A stretch of DNA of 64,000 nucleotides from Cheiracanthium punctorium (GCA_038373885.1 JAWZYV010013006.1:1-64000); one strand, 5' to 3'. Counted from the first letter of the stretch, positions 9,872-20,205 are shown. Numbers and translations are program-made. The notes: generated from the sequence alone by a model not told the origin.

Positions 9872-9875
<4 letters not shown>

Positions 9876-9911
<36 letters not shown>
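9876..9911. repeat. (TA)n microsatellite
   Basis: About 15 TA units abutting the left end of the next element. A second (TA)n run is at its right end. Confidence 0.9.
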
Positions 9912-9913
<2 letters not shown>

Positions 9914-10703
9914 TGAAACCTCTCTGAGCGGCCACCCACCGTACCGAGAATATTTGGCGCTCGGAGGGGGTGGCCGCTTTCAAGAGTTTTATTTACTATT
10001 ATAAGATAATTGCTATAATGCGTAATATAAACAAGTCTGGCACATATTCCTTATTTAAAATGAAATATAAAACTTATCTAAGGAGAAAATAGTACTTTAT
10101 TGAATGCTTTCTTACATTTTTTTGAAAAAATGATACAATTTGTGTCCGTTTTAAGTTTTTACTTTTCTTTGAAACAACCATTTTTTCTAGTTTGTTTTTT
10201 ACTTTAAAAATCGGATCTCTAACTGGTTAGTTTGTAACCGCTTCGGAATTTTCGATAATTTCATCGATTTTCCCTAAAGTCGCTTGTGTTGAAAGTTTAG
10301 CTTGCTCGCCATTACAAACATCGAGAAATTCCTCGTCAGACACGGAATTAGCCCCTGAAAGGGGGACAAAAATTCATTTGTAGGACAATTTCAATACCTG
10401 ATTGTCCAAGTGATTACCCATCTTAAGGGTGTGGGGAGAATACAAAAGAGATATAACAGATTCAATTCCATGTATTCCTGGGACTTATATTCGACATAAA
10501 CCTGACATTGATTTTTTCCGCTCAAAATTACAGCATGGAGTGAGTAAAATTTCCTGAAAAATGAGATGGGCGATGAGGTGGCCGTTTAAGGGGGTCGGGT
10601 GGCCGCTGATAGAGGTTATTTTAACATCAAGTCTATGAGTCAAAAAATCCGTGCCATGAAAAATTGGCCGTTTAGAGGCGTGAGCGCTCGGAGTGGTTTC
10701 ACT
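9912..10703. mobile_element. Tc1/mariner-type MITE flanked by TA repeats
   Basis: Left end AGTGAAACCTCTCTGAGCGG and right end CGCTCGGAGTGGTTTCACT are inverted repeats. GTGGCCG motifs recur inside both ends. TA runs on both sides fit TA-target duplication or TA-rich landing. No transposase frame is visible between them. Confidence 0.65.
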
Positions 10704-10721
10704 ATATATATATATATATAT
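10704..10721. repeat. (TA)n run, target of Gypsy insertion
   Basis: The Gypsy element landed within this TA run; its continuation is at 17895-17906. The 4-bp duplication ATAT is therefore likely but cannot be proven in repeat sequence. Confidence 0.8.
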
Positions 10722-11614
10722 TGTTACGAATTTTCGGGGCAACCCGCTGCTCTGGGGCTTAGAATGGTTTAAAATTCGTATTCTACGCTTCAAATAGATA
10801 AATTTTGCTTTTTGTTGCATCAAAATCGGCCAATTAGAACCGGAGATACGGAGGTTTCGCTTTCCCATATGTTTTTCTATGGGCTTCTAGAAATCTCGAG
10901 AAATATTAGTCCTAGAGCTTAGATCTCTTCACTTTTGAGGACTTATTTTTGGCGCCAAATTTGGCGATATTTCGCCAAAAGTCGCCAAGCTTGGCGACTT
11001 TTTGGTCATTTGGCGCGATTTTCCCAATGGGGCCTGGAAGTTGTTTTTCCTGCATTAAAAACGCATAATAACCTAACATTTCTCTTCTATGACGTAATCA
11101 ATATTCACGCGTTATGTAGAACCCTCGAGAAATTGACTTTTCTGGAAACCTCTTGTACCTCCTGCGTCGGCTATTTATAGAAGCGTGTCGCCCCGACGAT
11201 TCATTGTTGATCAAGCTTTGAGAGAGTGAATACGCTTGCTTTGTGAAGGAAGCTGTGTTTCGCGCTGTTTGTGAAGCTTTGAATTTAAGTGCTGTGTGTA
11301 AATTCTTCATTGCTGAGTCTTGAGAGACTGTTAGTGTTATTTCTCGTATATTTTCGCTGAATTCTTGTCAGTGAAAGTGTTCTATTTTGTGTGAGAAATA
11401 CAGCATTCGTGAGAGTTTCTGATCTAATCGAACTGTTAAAAGCACTTTACTGCTAGATTGTGCTTGTGAATTGTGTACAGCTGATTGTTCTACGAAGTTC
11501 TAGAAGCAATAAAGTTTGTGTTCCATCCTGACAAGAGACTTTTTACTTGAACTTTATACACCAACTGGACTTTAGAACGACGAACCCCAGGAGTAGCCGA
11601 GTAATTCCGCAACA
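10722..11614 (+). repeat. 5' LTR
   Basis: Identical in length to 17002-17894. A TATA-like CTATTTATAG (11169-11178) would place transcription start near 11200. A polyadenylation signal AATAAA lies at 11508-11513. The U3 part has a cluster of TTGGCGCCAA, TTTGGCGA, TTCGCCAA and CTTGGCGA motifs around 10950-11015. Confidence 0.95.
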
Positions 11615-11616
11615 TT

Positions 11617-11634
11617 TGGTGTCAGAATCGGGAT
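11617..11634 (+). promoter_or_regulatory. primer-binding site
   Basis: TGGTGTCAGAATCGGGAT begins two bases after the 5' LTR. It starts with the TGG complementary to the tRNA CCA end. The tRNA was not identified. Confidence 0.75.
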
Positions 11635-11663
11635 TCTAAATAAAGACTTTAATTTTCCAGTTT

Positions 11664-13028
11664 ATGGTTTTGACTAGACAAAAAATGGAAGAACAACTTC
11701 AAAAGCTCATGAATATGATGCAAGAAATGAAAGCCGGACAAGACGAGATGAAAGCTGGACAAGAACAGATGAAGGCGGATTTAGAGAAGAAAATTGAAGC
11801 AGGACAGACCGATTTAGAAAAGAAAATTGAAGCCGGACAGACCGATTTAGAAAAGAAAATTGAAGCCGGACAAGAACAGATGAAAGCGGATTTAGAGAAG
11901 AAAATTGAAGCCGGACAAGAAGGAATGAAATTGGGATTGGAGAAAATGGAGACTGCTTTGGGAAAATTAGAGAAATTCGAAAAGAGTGTGCAGGAAAATC
12001 AAGAGATAATGGAGAAAAGAATGTCGCTCATAGAAGAAACTCAAACGAAATATGAACAAAGAATTGAAGGAAAAATAGAAGAAAATGTTAAGGAATTGCA
12101 GCAAGATATTTGCAGAATGCGGGAAGAATTTAAGAATAAAATTGAGGAGAAACTAGACTGGAAAGAAAATATAGTTTCGAAAATACATGAAGAATGTGAA
12201 GCTAAAATTGAAGAAAAATTGGACTCTCTCGTAAAGCTGGGAAAGTTACCCGAAAACATCAGGTTATCTTCACACCGCCCAGCAGTGAAACTTACTGCCT
12301 ATGACGGAAAGACTCCCTGGGAAGCTTACAAGACCCAATTTTCGATCGTCGCCAGAGCCAATGGTTGGAGCGAGTCCGAGAAAGCTAATCAACTGGCCGC
12401 TTCCCTTAGCGGAGATGCAATTAATGTATTGCAAACTATCGGAGCGACGAAGATAGGAGATTTTGACGCCCTTGCCAGTGCCTTGGAGATGAAATTCGGA
12501 GAGAAGTGCCAGAAAGAATATAGTAGAATCCAACTTAAGTCAAGGATGCAGAGATCTGGCGAGACCCTTCAAGAGCTGGCTTCGGACATAGATAGGCTGT
12601 GTCATCTAGCCTACATGGACCACCTTGATAATGTCAGAGAGGAAATGGCGGTGCGTCATTTTATTGAAGCCATCCGTGATCCAGAAACCCAAAAGGCACT
12701 CATGTTGGAGGATTATCAGGATTTGAAGTCTGCTCTGGTGTTCGCAATGAAGCTAGAGGCAGCCCAGCGGGCCGTGAGAAAAGATCGGCACGCTGTTAGA
12801 GCGGTAACGGTCCAAGAGGAAGCTAACAAAGACACAGAGAGCGTCGAGAACAGATTGAAGAGAATTGAAGATCTCATAGAGCGAAAATTAAGATCCGATA
12901 GAACGAGAGATGGCCCAAAGAAAGTAAAATGCTGGAAGTGTGGCGTCGAAGGCCATGTACAAAAGTATTGTGGTCGAAAGTCTCTTGACCAGCAAGAGAA
13001 TTCTAAAAACAAGAAGGAGGGAAACTAG
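11664..13028 (+). CDS. gag: Gypsy Gag polyprotein
   Basis: 454 residues from the first ATG after the primer-binding site to TAG. Residues about 15-95 are a charged coiled coil built from near-identical repeats of EKKIEAGQ, several of them repeated at DNA level. The rest of the amino half continues as Lys/Glu-rich helix with repeated KIEEKLD. A capsid-like region follows (about 215-370: TPWEAYKTQFSIVA, ALEMKFGEK, FIEAIRDPETQKAL). A CCHC zinc knuckle, CWKCGVEGHVQKYC, lies near the carboxyl end for binding the genomic RNA. Gag assembles the particle in the cytoplasm. The last codons contain the GGGAAAC slip site, so a fraction of ribosomes would continue into pol. Confidence 0.95.
   Translation: MVLTRQKMEEQLQKLMNMMQEMKAGQDEMKAGQEQMKADLEKKIEAGQTDLEKKIEAGQTDLEKKIEAGQEQMKADLEKKIEAGQEGMKLGLEKMETALGKLEKFEKSVQENQEIMEKRMSLIEETQTKYEQRIEGKIEENVKELQQDICRMREEFKNKIEEKLDWKENIVSKIHEECEAKIEEKLDSLVKLGKLPENIRLSSHRPAVKLTAYDGKTPWEAYKTQFSIVARANGWSESEKANQLAASLSGDAINVLQTIGATKIGDFDALASALEMKFGEKCQKEYSRIQLKSRMQRSGETLQELASDIDRLCHLAYMDHLDNVREEMAVRHFIEAIRDPETQKALMLEDYQDLKSALVFAMKLEAAQRAVRKDRHAVRAVTVQEEANKDTESVENRLKRIEDLIERKLRSDRTRDGPKKVKCWKCGVEGHVQKYCGRKSLDQQENSKNKKEGN
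13019..13025 (+). promoter_or_regulatory. -1 ribosomal frameshift site
   Basis: G GGA AAC in the gag frame, followed at once by the gag stop TAG (13026-13028). It fits the X XXY YYZ rule. A -1 slip moves reading into the pol frame, which is open from 13007. Downstream bases are GC-rich (GCGGGGCGGAGG) with a possible TGGC/GCCA stem, but no structure was computed. Confidence 0.75.
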
Positions 13029-16000
13029 GAGGTGGCCATCTCGCGGGGCGGAGGTTGCCAGATAGTCAAAAGCCCCACCTAAAAGTCTTGCAGATTTCAT
13101 CGGTGAATGGCGGCAGTAATGGACTCTTCGTACTGGGATACGTTAATGGTTCTCCATGCCACATGGTGATTGATACTGGCGCGAACGTAACCATCATAAG
13201 GACGGATCTGGCCAAGAAATTAAATTTGAAGATTATCTGGACTCCGCCCTCGCTGACCCTCCAGACTGTGACAGGTGACAAGATCGAAGTGGGCGGAAAA
13301 GCGCAAGTAGAAATCACGTTTGGAAATGCCAGATACGACCATGTGGTATATGTCGCCAATATTACAGACTCTTTTATTCTCGGACTGGACTTTTTAAAAT
13401 CACACAAATTTAATTTGGACTTTAAGAATAATGAGCTTCGTTCAGACTCAGAAGAAATAGCTGCGTTCGATATTAGAAATGAAACTGTTTTGCCTGTTCA
13501 GCAAATAATAGCCCAGACTGATATCACTCTACCTCCCAGAACTGATTCAATAATTTCTGGAACAGTAAAAGAAAGCAATAAATTCCGTTTTGGATTAATC
13601 GAACACCCAAGCAATAGTGATTCCATCAGAGGAGTACTTGTGGGAGCAACACTTGTGGACTTGTCGAGAACAGAAATTCCAGTTAGAGTAGTAAATGTGA
13701 CGGACAAGTCGAAGGTGATAAAGAAAAATGAAGTGTTGGCGACATGCACTCCTGTTACCTGCATTAATAAGAACATCAGCCAAACGACAGCTAAATCTTC
13801 CGAGTGCCTGACGAAGGAATTAATACAAGACGTGGAGTTAACGGCAGAACAGAGAAGCGCTGCGGAGAAAGTAATAGCTGAATTTGAAGACCTCTTCTCC
13901 CGTACTTCGGGTGACTTTGGCCGTACGAGCTTAACTCAACATAGGATAGATACAGGCAGCCATTCTCCCATCAAGCAACATCCTAGGCGGCTGCCGTTTG
14001 CTAAGCAAGAAGAGGTGAGCAGACTTTTAGAGGAGATGAAGCGTGATGACGTCATCGAGCCATCGACTAGTCCCTGGGCCTCGCCAATTGTTTTGGTCCG
14101 AAAGAAGGATGGTTCCACCCGGTTCTGTGTTGACTACAGACGTCTGAATGACATTACCAAGAAAGACAGCTACCCTCTTCCCAGGATAGACGACACTTTG
14201 GACACTTTATCGGGAAACGAATGGTTTTCCACTCTGGATCTGAAAAGTGGTTACTGGCAAGTGGAAATTCATCCCGACGACCGTGAAAAGACTGCGTTCA
14301 CCACGGGACAAGGATTATGGCAGTTCAAAGTTATGCCTTTTGGACTCTGCAACGCACCTGCTACATTCGAGCGACTAATGGAGACAGTGTTGAGAGGACT
14401 TTCCTACGAAGCATGTCTCGTTTATTTGGACGATATCATCATCGTCGGAAGGACTTTCGAAGAGCATCTAGAGAACATCCGAAAGGTGCTGCAGAAATTA
14501 AAGGAGGCGAACTTGAAACTGAGTCCATCGAAGTGCAATTTGTTTCGTCGGGAAGTACGTTACCTCGGGCACATAATATCCGCCCACGGAGTCCGAACCG
14601 ATCCCGAAAAGACGTCCGCAGTCCAGAACTGGAGTCGTCCCGAGAATATCCACGACTTAAGAAGTTTTCTCGGTCTGTGTACTTACTATCGAAAATTCGT
14701 GAAGGGCTTTTCTCAAATTGCAAGACCTCTTCACAAATTGACCGAGACTGGACAGAAATTTCTCTGGACTGAGGAATGTGAGGACGCATTCAACGAACTG
14801 AAGACGGCTTTAACATCTTCGCCGATCTTGTCGTATCCTCACCCTGACAAGCCATTTATCCTGGACACAGACGCAAGTAAGGAGAGTGTCGGAGCAGTTT
14901 TGTCCCAGGAGATAGATGGCCAAGAACACGTCATTGCCTACTGGAGCAAATGCCTTTCAAAGGCAGAACGTAACTATTGTGTTACGAGAAAGGAACTCCT
15001 TGCTATCATTAAGGCCGTGGAGCACTTCCATCATTACCTGTACGGCCGAAAGTTCCTGCTCCGAACGGACCATGCCTCTTTAACCTGGCTTCTAAATTTC
15101 AAGAATCCGGAGGGCCAAATAGCCAGGTGGATACAGCGACTACAAGAATATGACATCGAGATACGTCATCGGAAAGGGTCATCTCATGGAAATGCAGATG
15201 CTTTGTCGAGAAGGCCCTGCATAGACAGTTGTCGCTATTGCTCCAGGGCAGAGAAAAATTACCATCTGAAACATCCCGCTGTCCGCCAAGTTACATCATC
15301 GGCATCATCTCAAGATCCCTGGAGTGACGAAAATGTTCGGGCGGACCAATTAACAGACAGCGACATCAAACCTATTGTGGAATTTATGGAAAAATCCAGC
15401 GCTAAGCCCAGTTGGCAAGAAATATCATCTTACAGTCCGGCAACAAAACAGTACTGGGCTTTATGGGATTCGCTTCGCCTGAGAAATGGAGTCCTGTATC
15501 GTAAATGGGAGTCGGACGACGGCAAGATGCTCCGATGGCAGTTGGTACTCCCTCGCTCGAGGATTCCGAAGGTTCTAGAAGAACTTCATAATGGCTTAAC
15601 TGGGGGCCATTTTGGCGTAATGAAGACCCTGCAGAAAGTTCGCGAGCGCTTTTACTGGGTTAGGGCTCGAGGCGACGTCGAAAAGTGGTGTCAAGCTTGT
15701 GACGCCTGTGCCGCCCGCAAAGGCCCGAAGAAACGAAGCCGTGGAAGACTACATCGTTATAATGTAGGAGCGCCTTTTGAGAGGATTGCACTCGACATCC
15801 TGGGACCTCTTCCGCGAACTTCGGATGGCAACAAATACATCCTAGTTGTCATTGACTACTTCTCTAAATGGCCCGAAGCGTTTCCTATTCCCGATCAAGA
15901 AGCTACGACCGTAGCAGAGGTACTGGTGCAAGAATGGATTTCCAGATATGGAACCCCTCTGCAACTTCATTCCGACCAAGGAACGAACTTTACCTCTGCA

Positions 16001-16621
16001 GTCTTTAAAGGACTATGCCAACTTCTCGGAATGGACAAAACCCAGACTACGCCTTTACACCCACAATCCGACGGCATGGTGGAGAGGTTCAATCGTACAA
16101 TTTTGAACAACCTCTCGCTCCTGGTATCTAGGAATCAAGAGGACTGGGACAAGAAACTCCCCCTGTTCCTGCTGGCCTATAGGAGTGCCGTCCATGAGAC
16201 TACCGGCTTCACACCTTCCCAGATGCTGTTCGGCAGAGATCTTCGTCTTCCCGCCGATCTAGTGTTCGGCCGCCCTCCAGATGCGCCTTCATCGCCAGAG
16301 GAGTACGTGGAAAACCTTCGGGCACGGTTTGAAGATGTGCATCATTTTGCTCGGGAGCGGATCAACCTGAACACGGAAAAGATGAAGACTCGCTACGACA
16401 CGAAAGCTACGGGACACGAGTTCAACGCAGGTGACAAAGTTTGGCTATGGAATCCTACTCGACGGAAAGGCCTGTCTCCCAAGCTGCAATCGCCGTGGGA
16501 CGGTCCTTACACAGTCCTAAACCGGCTGAATGACGTCATCGTACGGATTCGTAAGTCACCAAACTCGAAGCCAAGAGTTGTACATTACGATCGGCTAGCC
16601 ATCTACCGCGGTTGTAATTAG
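13026..16621 (+). CDS. pol: Gypsy Pol polyprotein (protease, RT, RNase H, integrase)
   Basis: Uninterrupted frame, open from 13007, with no ATG before the protease, so it must be made by frameshifting from gag. Numbering from the codon at 13055: aspartic protease VIDTGA (Asp40) and ILGLDFL; reverse transcriptase about 335-515 with FSTLDLKSGYWQ, LPFG-like MPFGLCNAPATF and YLDD at 457-460; RNase H about 600-718 with TDAS (Asp604), Glu647, TDHASL (Asp672) and NADALS; integrase with the zinc site His845, His852, Cys879, Cys882 and the DDE triad Asp914, Asp974, Glu1010. A GPY module (SPWDGPYTVL) closes the protein, with no chromodomain or envelope. About 1190 residues, normal for Ty3/Gypsy. All catalytic residues I can check are present. 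Confidence 0.95.
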
Positions 16622-16987
16622 TTATTTGACTATCAGACCATGTTCACTATGGCGTAATTCCTCCTTTCTTTCAACTGTCATTTCTTTCCTGTCTTTCTCT
16701 TCTCTTCCTCTTTCGTCAACTCTCTTTCACTCATTACTTACGCCATGTTTAGTGTATATATTTGTAATATATTGGATTTTATTAATGTGTATTTGTTATT
16801 ACATTGATTACTTATTACAGTGTAATTATTTATTATGTTGATTATTTATTTATTAATGTGTATTTGCTTATTGTGCTATTGATTACTTGCTTGAATTATG
16901 TTGTTAAGATCTTGTTAAGTGTTATACAGTGTAGGTACCTGTGTGACCTCCTAACTAGGGATTGTACTGCCCGGGACGTGCAGTCCT
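16622..16987 (+). other. untranslated region between pol and 3' LTR
   Basis: AT- and pyrimidine-rich, with TTATTG/ATTACT repeats. No envelope-like frame. Confidence 0.7.
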
Positions 16988-17001
16988 TGGGAAGGGGGCA
17001 A
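16988..17001 (+). promoter_or_regulatory. polypurine tract
   Basis: Purine-rich TGGGAAGGGGGCAA directly before the 3' LTR, the usual plus-strand primer site. Confidence 0.75.
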
Positions 17002-17894
17002 TGTTACGAATTTTCGGGGCAACCCGCTGCTCTGGGGCTTAGAATGGTTTAAAATTCGTATTCTACGCTTCAAATAGATAAATTTTGCTTTTTGTTGCAT
17101 CAAAATCGGCCAATTAGAACCGGAGATACGGAGGTTTCGCTTTCCCATATGTTTTTCTATGGGCTTCTAGAAATCTCGAGAAATATTAGTCCTAGAGCTT
17201 GGATCTCTTCACTTTTGAGGACTTATTTTTGGCGCCAAATTTGGCGATATTTCGCCAAAAGTCGCCAAGCTTGGCGACTTTTTGGTCATTTGGCGCGATT
17301 TTCCCAATGGGGCCTGGAAGTTGTTTTTCCTGCATTAAAAACGCATAATAACCTAACATTTCTCTTCTATGACGTAATCAATATTCACGCGTTATGTAGA
17401 ACCCTCGAGAAATTGACTTTTCTGGAAACCTCTTGTACCTCCTGCGTCGGCTATTTATAGAAGCGTGTCGCCCCGACGATTCATTGTTGATCAAGCTTTG
17501 AGAGAGTGAATACGCTTGCTTTGTGAAGGAAGCTGTGTTTCGCGCTGTTTGTGAAGCTTTGAATTTAAGTGCTGTGTGTAAATTCTTCATTGCTGAGTCT
17601 TGAGAGACTGTTAGTGTTATTTCTCGTATATTTTCGCTGAATTCTTGTCAGTGAAAGTGTTCTATTTTGTGTGAGAAATACAGCATTCGTGAGAGTTTCT
17701 GATCTAATCGAACTGTTAAAAGCACTTTACTGCTAGATTGTGCTTGTGAATTGTGTACAGCTGATTGTTCTACGAAGTTCTAGAAGCAATAAAGTTTGTG
17801 TTCCATCCTGACAAGAGACTTTTTACTTGAACTTTATACACCAACTGGACTTTAGAACGACGAACCCCAGGAGTAGCCGAGTAATTCCGCAACA
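17002..17894 (+). repeat. 3' LTR
   Basis: Near-identical to 10722-11614. AATAAA at 17788-17793 would end the genomic transcript. Confidence 0.95.
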
Positions 17895-17996
17895 ATATAT
17901 ATATATGCATGTGTGTGTACGGGCACGCATACATGGACTTTCATTTAAAATGACTTTTGCCCCCCCAGTTTCGAAGCCCAAGTTACGCCCATGAAT

Positions 17997-18720
17997 TTTA
18001 GTCTATGTTAATCAGGAAAAGAGCAGCTTTCTATTAGTGAAAAAGTTTTAGAATCGGTTCTGTAGTTACAGAGATACCCAGAGAGCGTAATGTATTAGAA
18101 TTATTTTGAGTGTTCCTGTAAAGGAACTATTTACGCTACATGCATCAATTTTAGCCTATAATACTCAAGAATAGTGTAGCTTACTATCAGTAAAAAAAAA
18201 GTTTAGGATTTCGGTTCAGTACTTACAGAGATGCATACAGAGCGTAATGTAATTCTTATTAGAATCCCTGTAAAAAAACTATCTGTGATAAAGGTAGCCT
18301 ATAACACTTAGGATGCCACCAGTGTCTAAGAAGTTCTGCTCTCAAAACTGCAAGGCGGGAGGTGCCAGGTTCAAACCCCGATCGCGCCTGTCGACCTAGG
18401 CGATCCCAGTTTTCCGTGGTTTTCTAAAAAAACTCGCGTAAATACGGGCTAGGATCCCTTAGAAAGTCCCCCAGAGAGGAATTCGCCATATAGGCCTAGG
18501 ACCTTAGTGCAGTCAATCGGTCTTAATCCAAAAACAAACAAACAATAATACTCAGAAATAATGTAACTTTCAATCAATTAAAAAAGTTTTAGAATCGGTT
18601 TAGTAGCTACAAAATTTCCATAGAGCGCAATGCATTAGAATTATTTTGAGTGTCTTTGTAAAAGAATTATTTATGCTATATGCTTGAAAGGCTGCCTGTA
18701 TGTTAATCCAGGGCTTAAGC
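17997..18720. repeat. three diverged copies of a ~160-bp unit
   Basis: Units near 17997-18140, 18150-18300 and 18545-18700 share TTTTAGAATCGGTT, GTAGTTACAGAGAT and GAGCGTAATG. The AGAATCGGTTCAGTAGTTACAG wording is like the 3' tails of arthropod non-LTR retrotransposons. A SINE separates the second and third copies. Confidence 0.6.
18300..18543 (+). mobile_element. tRNA-derived SINE
   Basis: An internal promoter B box GGTTCAAACCC lies at 18368-18378, about 65 bp from the 5' end. The body has TTTTCCGTGGTTTTC and CGTAAATACGGG, and the tail is AAACAAACAAACAA. The body recurs in truncated form at 8388-8503. It interrupts the 160-bp repeat series. The flanks ATAACACT/ATAATACT suggest a short aged duplication. 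Confidence 0.7.
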
Positions 18721-18858
18721 TATTTTCATTACAAATTTTTCCAAATCCGTTCAACCATTTCTGTGTGATTCAGTCAAAAACATCCAAACGTACACATTTA
18801 TATTATTGGTAGGATTTGGAAATTTATAAACTTTAAGAAATACGTCTGGACTTTTCTT

Positions 18859-19030
18859 GGTACTTACGTATTATCCCGGCGGTCATTCCCGCCAAACTTT
18901 TTTTTCGTCAAATGAGTTGCCAAACTGTTGCCAATCGTATTCAAAACCATTAATAATTTCATGTGCCCGGCATTTATTTCGGCAAAAAATCGCTTGTCTT
19001 GGCGGACCGCCGGGATAATACGTAAGTACC
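18859..19030. mobile_element. MITE with long inverted repeats and 8-bp target duplication
   Basis: GGTACTTACGTATTATCCCG...CGCCAA at the left reappears inverted at the right end, about 26 bp nearly perfect and then interrupted homology. CTTTTCTT is duplicated exactly (18851-18858 and 19031-19038). The ends are not CAG-type, so another 8-bp-duplicating superfamily such as P or Merlin is possible. Confidence 0.75.
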
Positions 19031-19399
19031 CTTTTCTTTACTTATGCTTTTTAATTTGGCGTAAAATGAACATAATTTCTATGTTTTTCAAATGCATGTG
19101 ATTTTGCAAATAGAATTTCTGCTTTATTTTAAAAGCATAAATCATTTTGTGCGGGCGATAAAACGGCTTTTAATTAATAGTTAGAAAAGTAGTTAAAATT
19201 TCAAAATTCTGAGCCTCAGGTGCACTTTACCGAAGTTATGGGCTCAGTCATGCTCAAATTTTCAAAGCTCTGCTTTCTGTAGATTTGTCTGGAGAACATT
19301 CATATTTATTACAGATAGATAGATTTGGCATAAAACTGGCTTAATTTCCGTGGTATTTAAGGTTTTTCAGATGCACGCGCCTCTTTGTTGAAGTAATAG

Positions 19400-19630
19400 C
19401 ACTCTTGTTAGCTCAAAACATGAATACGGGCGAAACTCGCCAAGCATGGCAACGTAAAAACGGTTTTTAATTAATAATTAAAAAAGTAATTAAAAATCTA
19501 AAATTCTAAGTAGCCTATAACCATCTCCAGGGTCCCATCTATATCTAAACCAAAATGCATCCTAATCGATTCAGCGGTTTAGGCGTGAAAGCATCATAAA
19601 CAAACAAATAAACAAACTCACTTTTGCATT
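19400..19630 (+). mobile_element. LINE 3'-tail-like remnant
   Basis: CCTAATCGATTCAGCGGTTTAGGCGTGAAAG-type wording followed by AAACAAACAAATAAACAAAC and TTTTGCATTTATA resembles tails of RTE/CR1-like retrotransposons. No coding sequence remains, and the left limit is a guess. Confidence 0.4.
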
Positions 19631-19632
19631 TA

Positions 19633-19816
19633 TAGAGCATTTCGAGATGACGTCAGGGCAACTTTTTGTAGGACAACTCGGATATTTAGAGGTAGAAAGA
19701 CGAGTATTCCGCCAATCACCGTCCTCAAACGAACGTTAGTGTGTCCTACAGGAAAGTGTTGCCAGGCTGGTTGCTATGATCTGACGTAATGCAATGACGT
19801 AGGTCGAAAAGCTCTA
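19633..19816. mobile_element. TA-flanked MITE
   Basis: TAGAGCATTTCGAGATGACG at the left and ACGTAGGTCGAAAAGCTCTA at the right are imperfect inverted repeats. TA lies on both sides. Non-coding. Confidence 0.6.
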
Positions 19817-20205
19817 TAATTTATATATACAATGATGAAGTCGGTGAACGGCGAAAACACGGTAGCGGTCGAAAAAGTAGGTTTTCTGTAGTTCTTCTTT
19901 TTCTGCGCGCACGTCACATCCTTTACTCAGCGTTACTTCCGTCAGAAAAAAAATTTGAGTTACCCTCTAGTTTCGCCTAAAGAAGTTTTGCTTCAAAATT
20001 CATCTATTGCAGATAAACAAAAGTGCACTTGCCGATGACTGAATTCGACGAGTCGATGAGTTAACGATGAGTCGATGAACGGCCGAGCAGAAAACAAGCA
20101 GTCATTGCTACTAGGGAAATGCATAAAAATGTCTGTATCATTTGTGTATTCGTTTACTTTAATGTATACTACTAAAAGTCAGCTTAATTTGTTCATGTAT
20201 ATTAA

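Larger units (their letters stand above)
8156..9872 (+). mobile_element. composite element carrying Copia gag remnant, copy 1
   Basis: Clearly homologous to 61942-63069 in the same orientation, with similarity starting abruptly at TTTATTAATGACTATG and ending about 80 bp past an inner inverted repeat. 8161-8190 is repeated inverted at 9754-9784 (GACTATGTCATTTTATCTCTC core), so the unit looks like a mobile inverted-repeat element that includes a Copia gag region rather than an ordinary LTR retrotransposon. A truncated SINE (8388-8503) interrupts this copy. Class is unresolved: LTR-less Copia derivative, Helitron-like capture and terminal-inverted-repeat element are all possible. Confidence 0.6.
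10722..17894 (+). mobile_element. complete Ty3/Gypsy LTR retrotransposon
   Basis: LTRs of 893 bp start TGTTACGAA and end CCGCAACA. By eye they differ at only about one base (A versus G in AGAGCTT[A/G]GATCTC, near 10921 and 17201), so insertion is recent. Order is LTR, primer-binding site, gag, pol (protease, reverse transcriptase, RNase H, integrase), polypurine tract, LTR. Both frames are intact, joined by a -1 frameshift. No envelope gene lies between pol and the 3' LTR. The element has what it needs to move, although movement is an inference. It sits about 15 kb upstream of TSR1 in the same orientation. Confidence 0.95.

Noticed and set aside
10485..10868. 127-codon minus-strand frame, with relatives at 16951-17148 and 17092-17460
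   Set aside because: These lie across the Gypsy LTRs and are identical in both. They are shadows of LTR sequence, not genes.
14317..14772. 151-codon plus-strand and 116-codon minus-strand frames
   Set aside because: They overlap pol in other frames and show no independent motifs.
18300..18543. A tRNA gene at the B-box
   Set aside because: No proper cloverleaf or matching acceptor stem was found, and the body and tail recur elsewhere, so it is a SINE.
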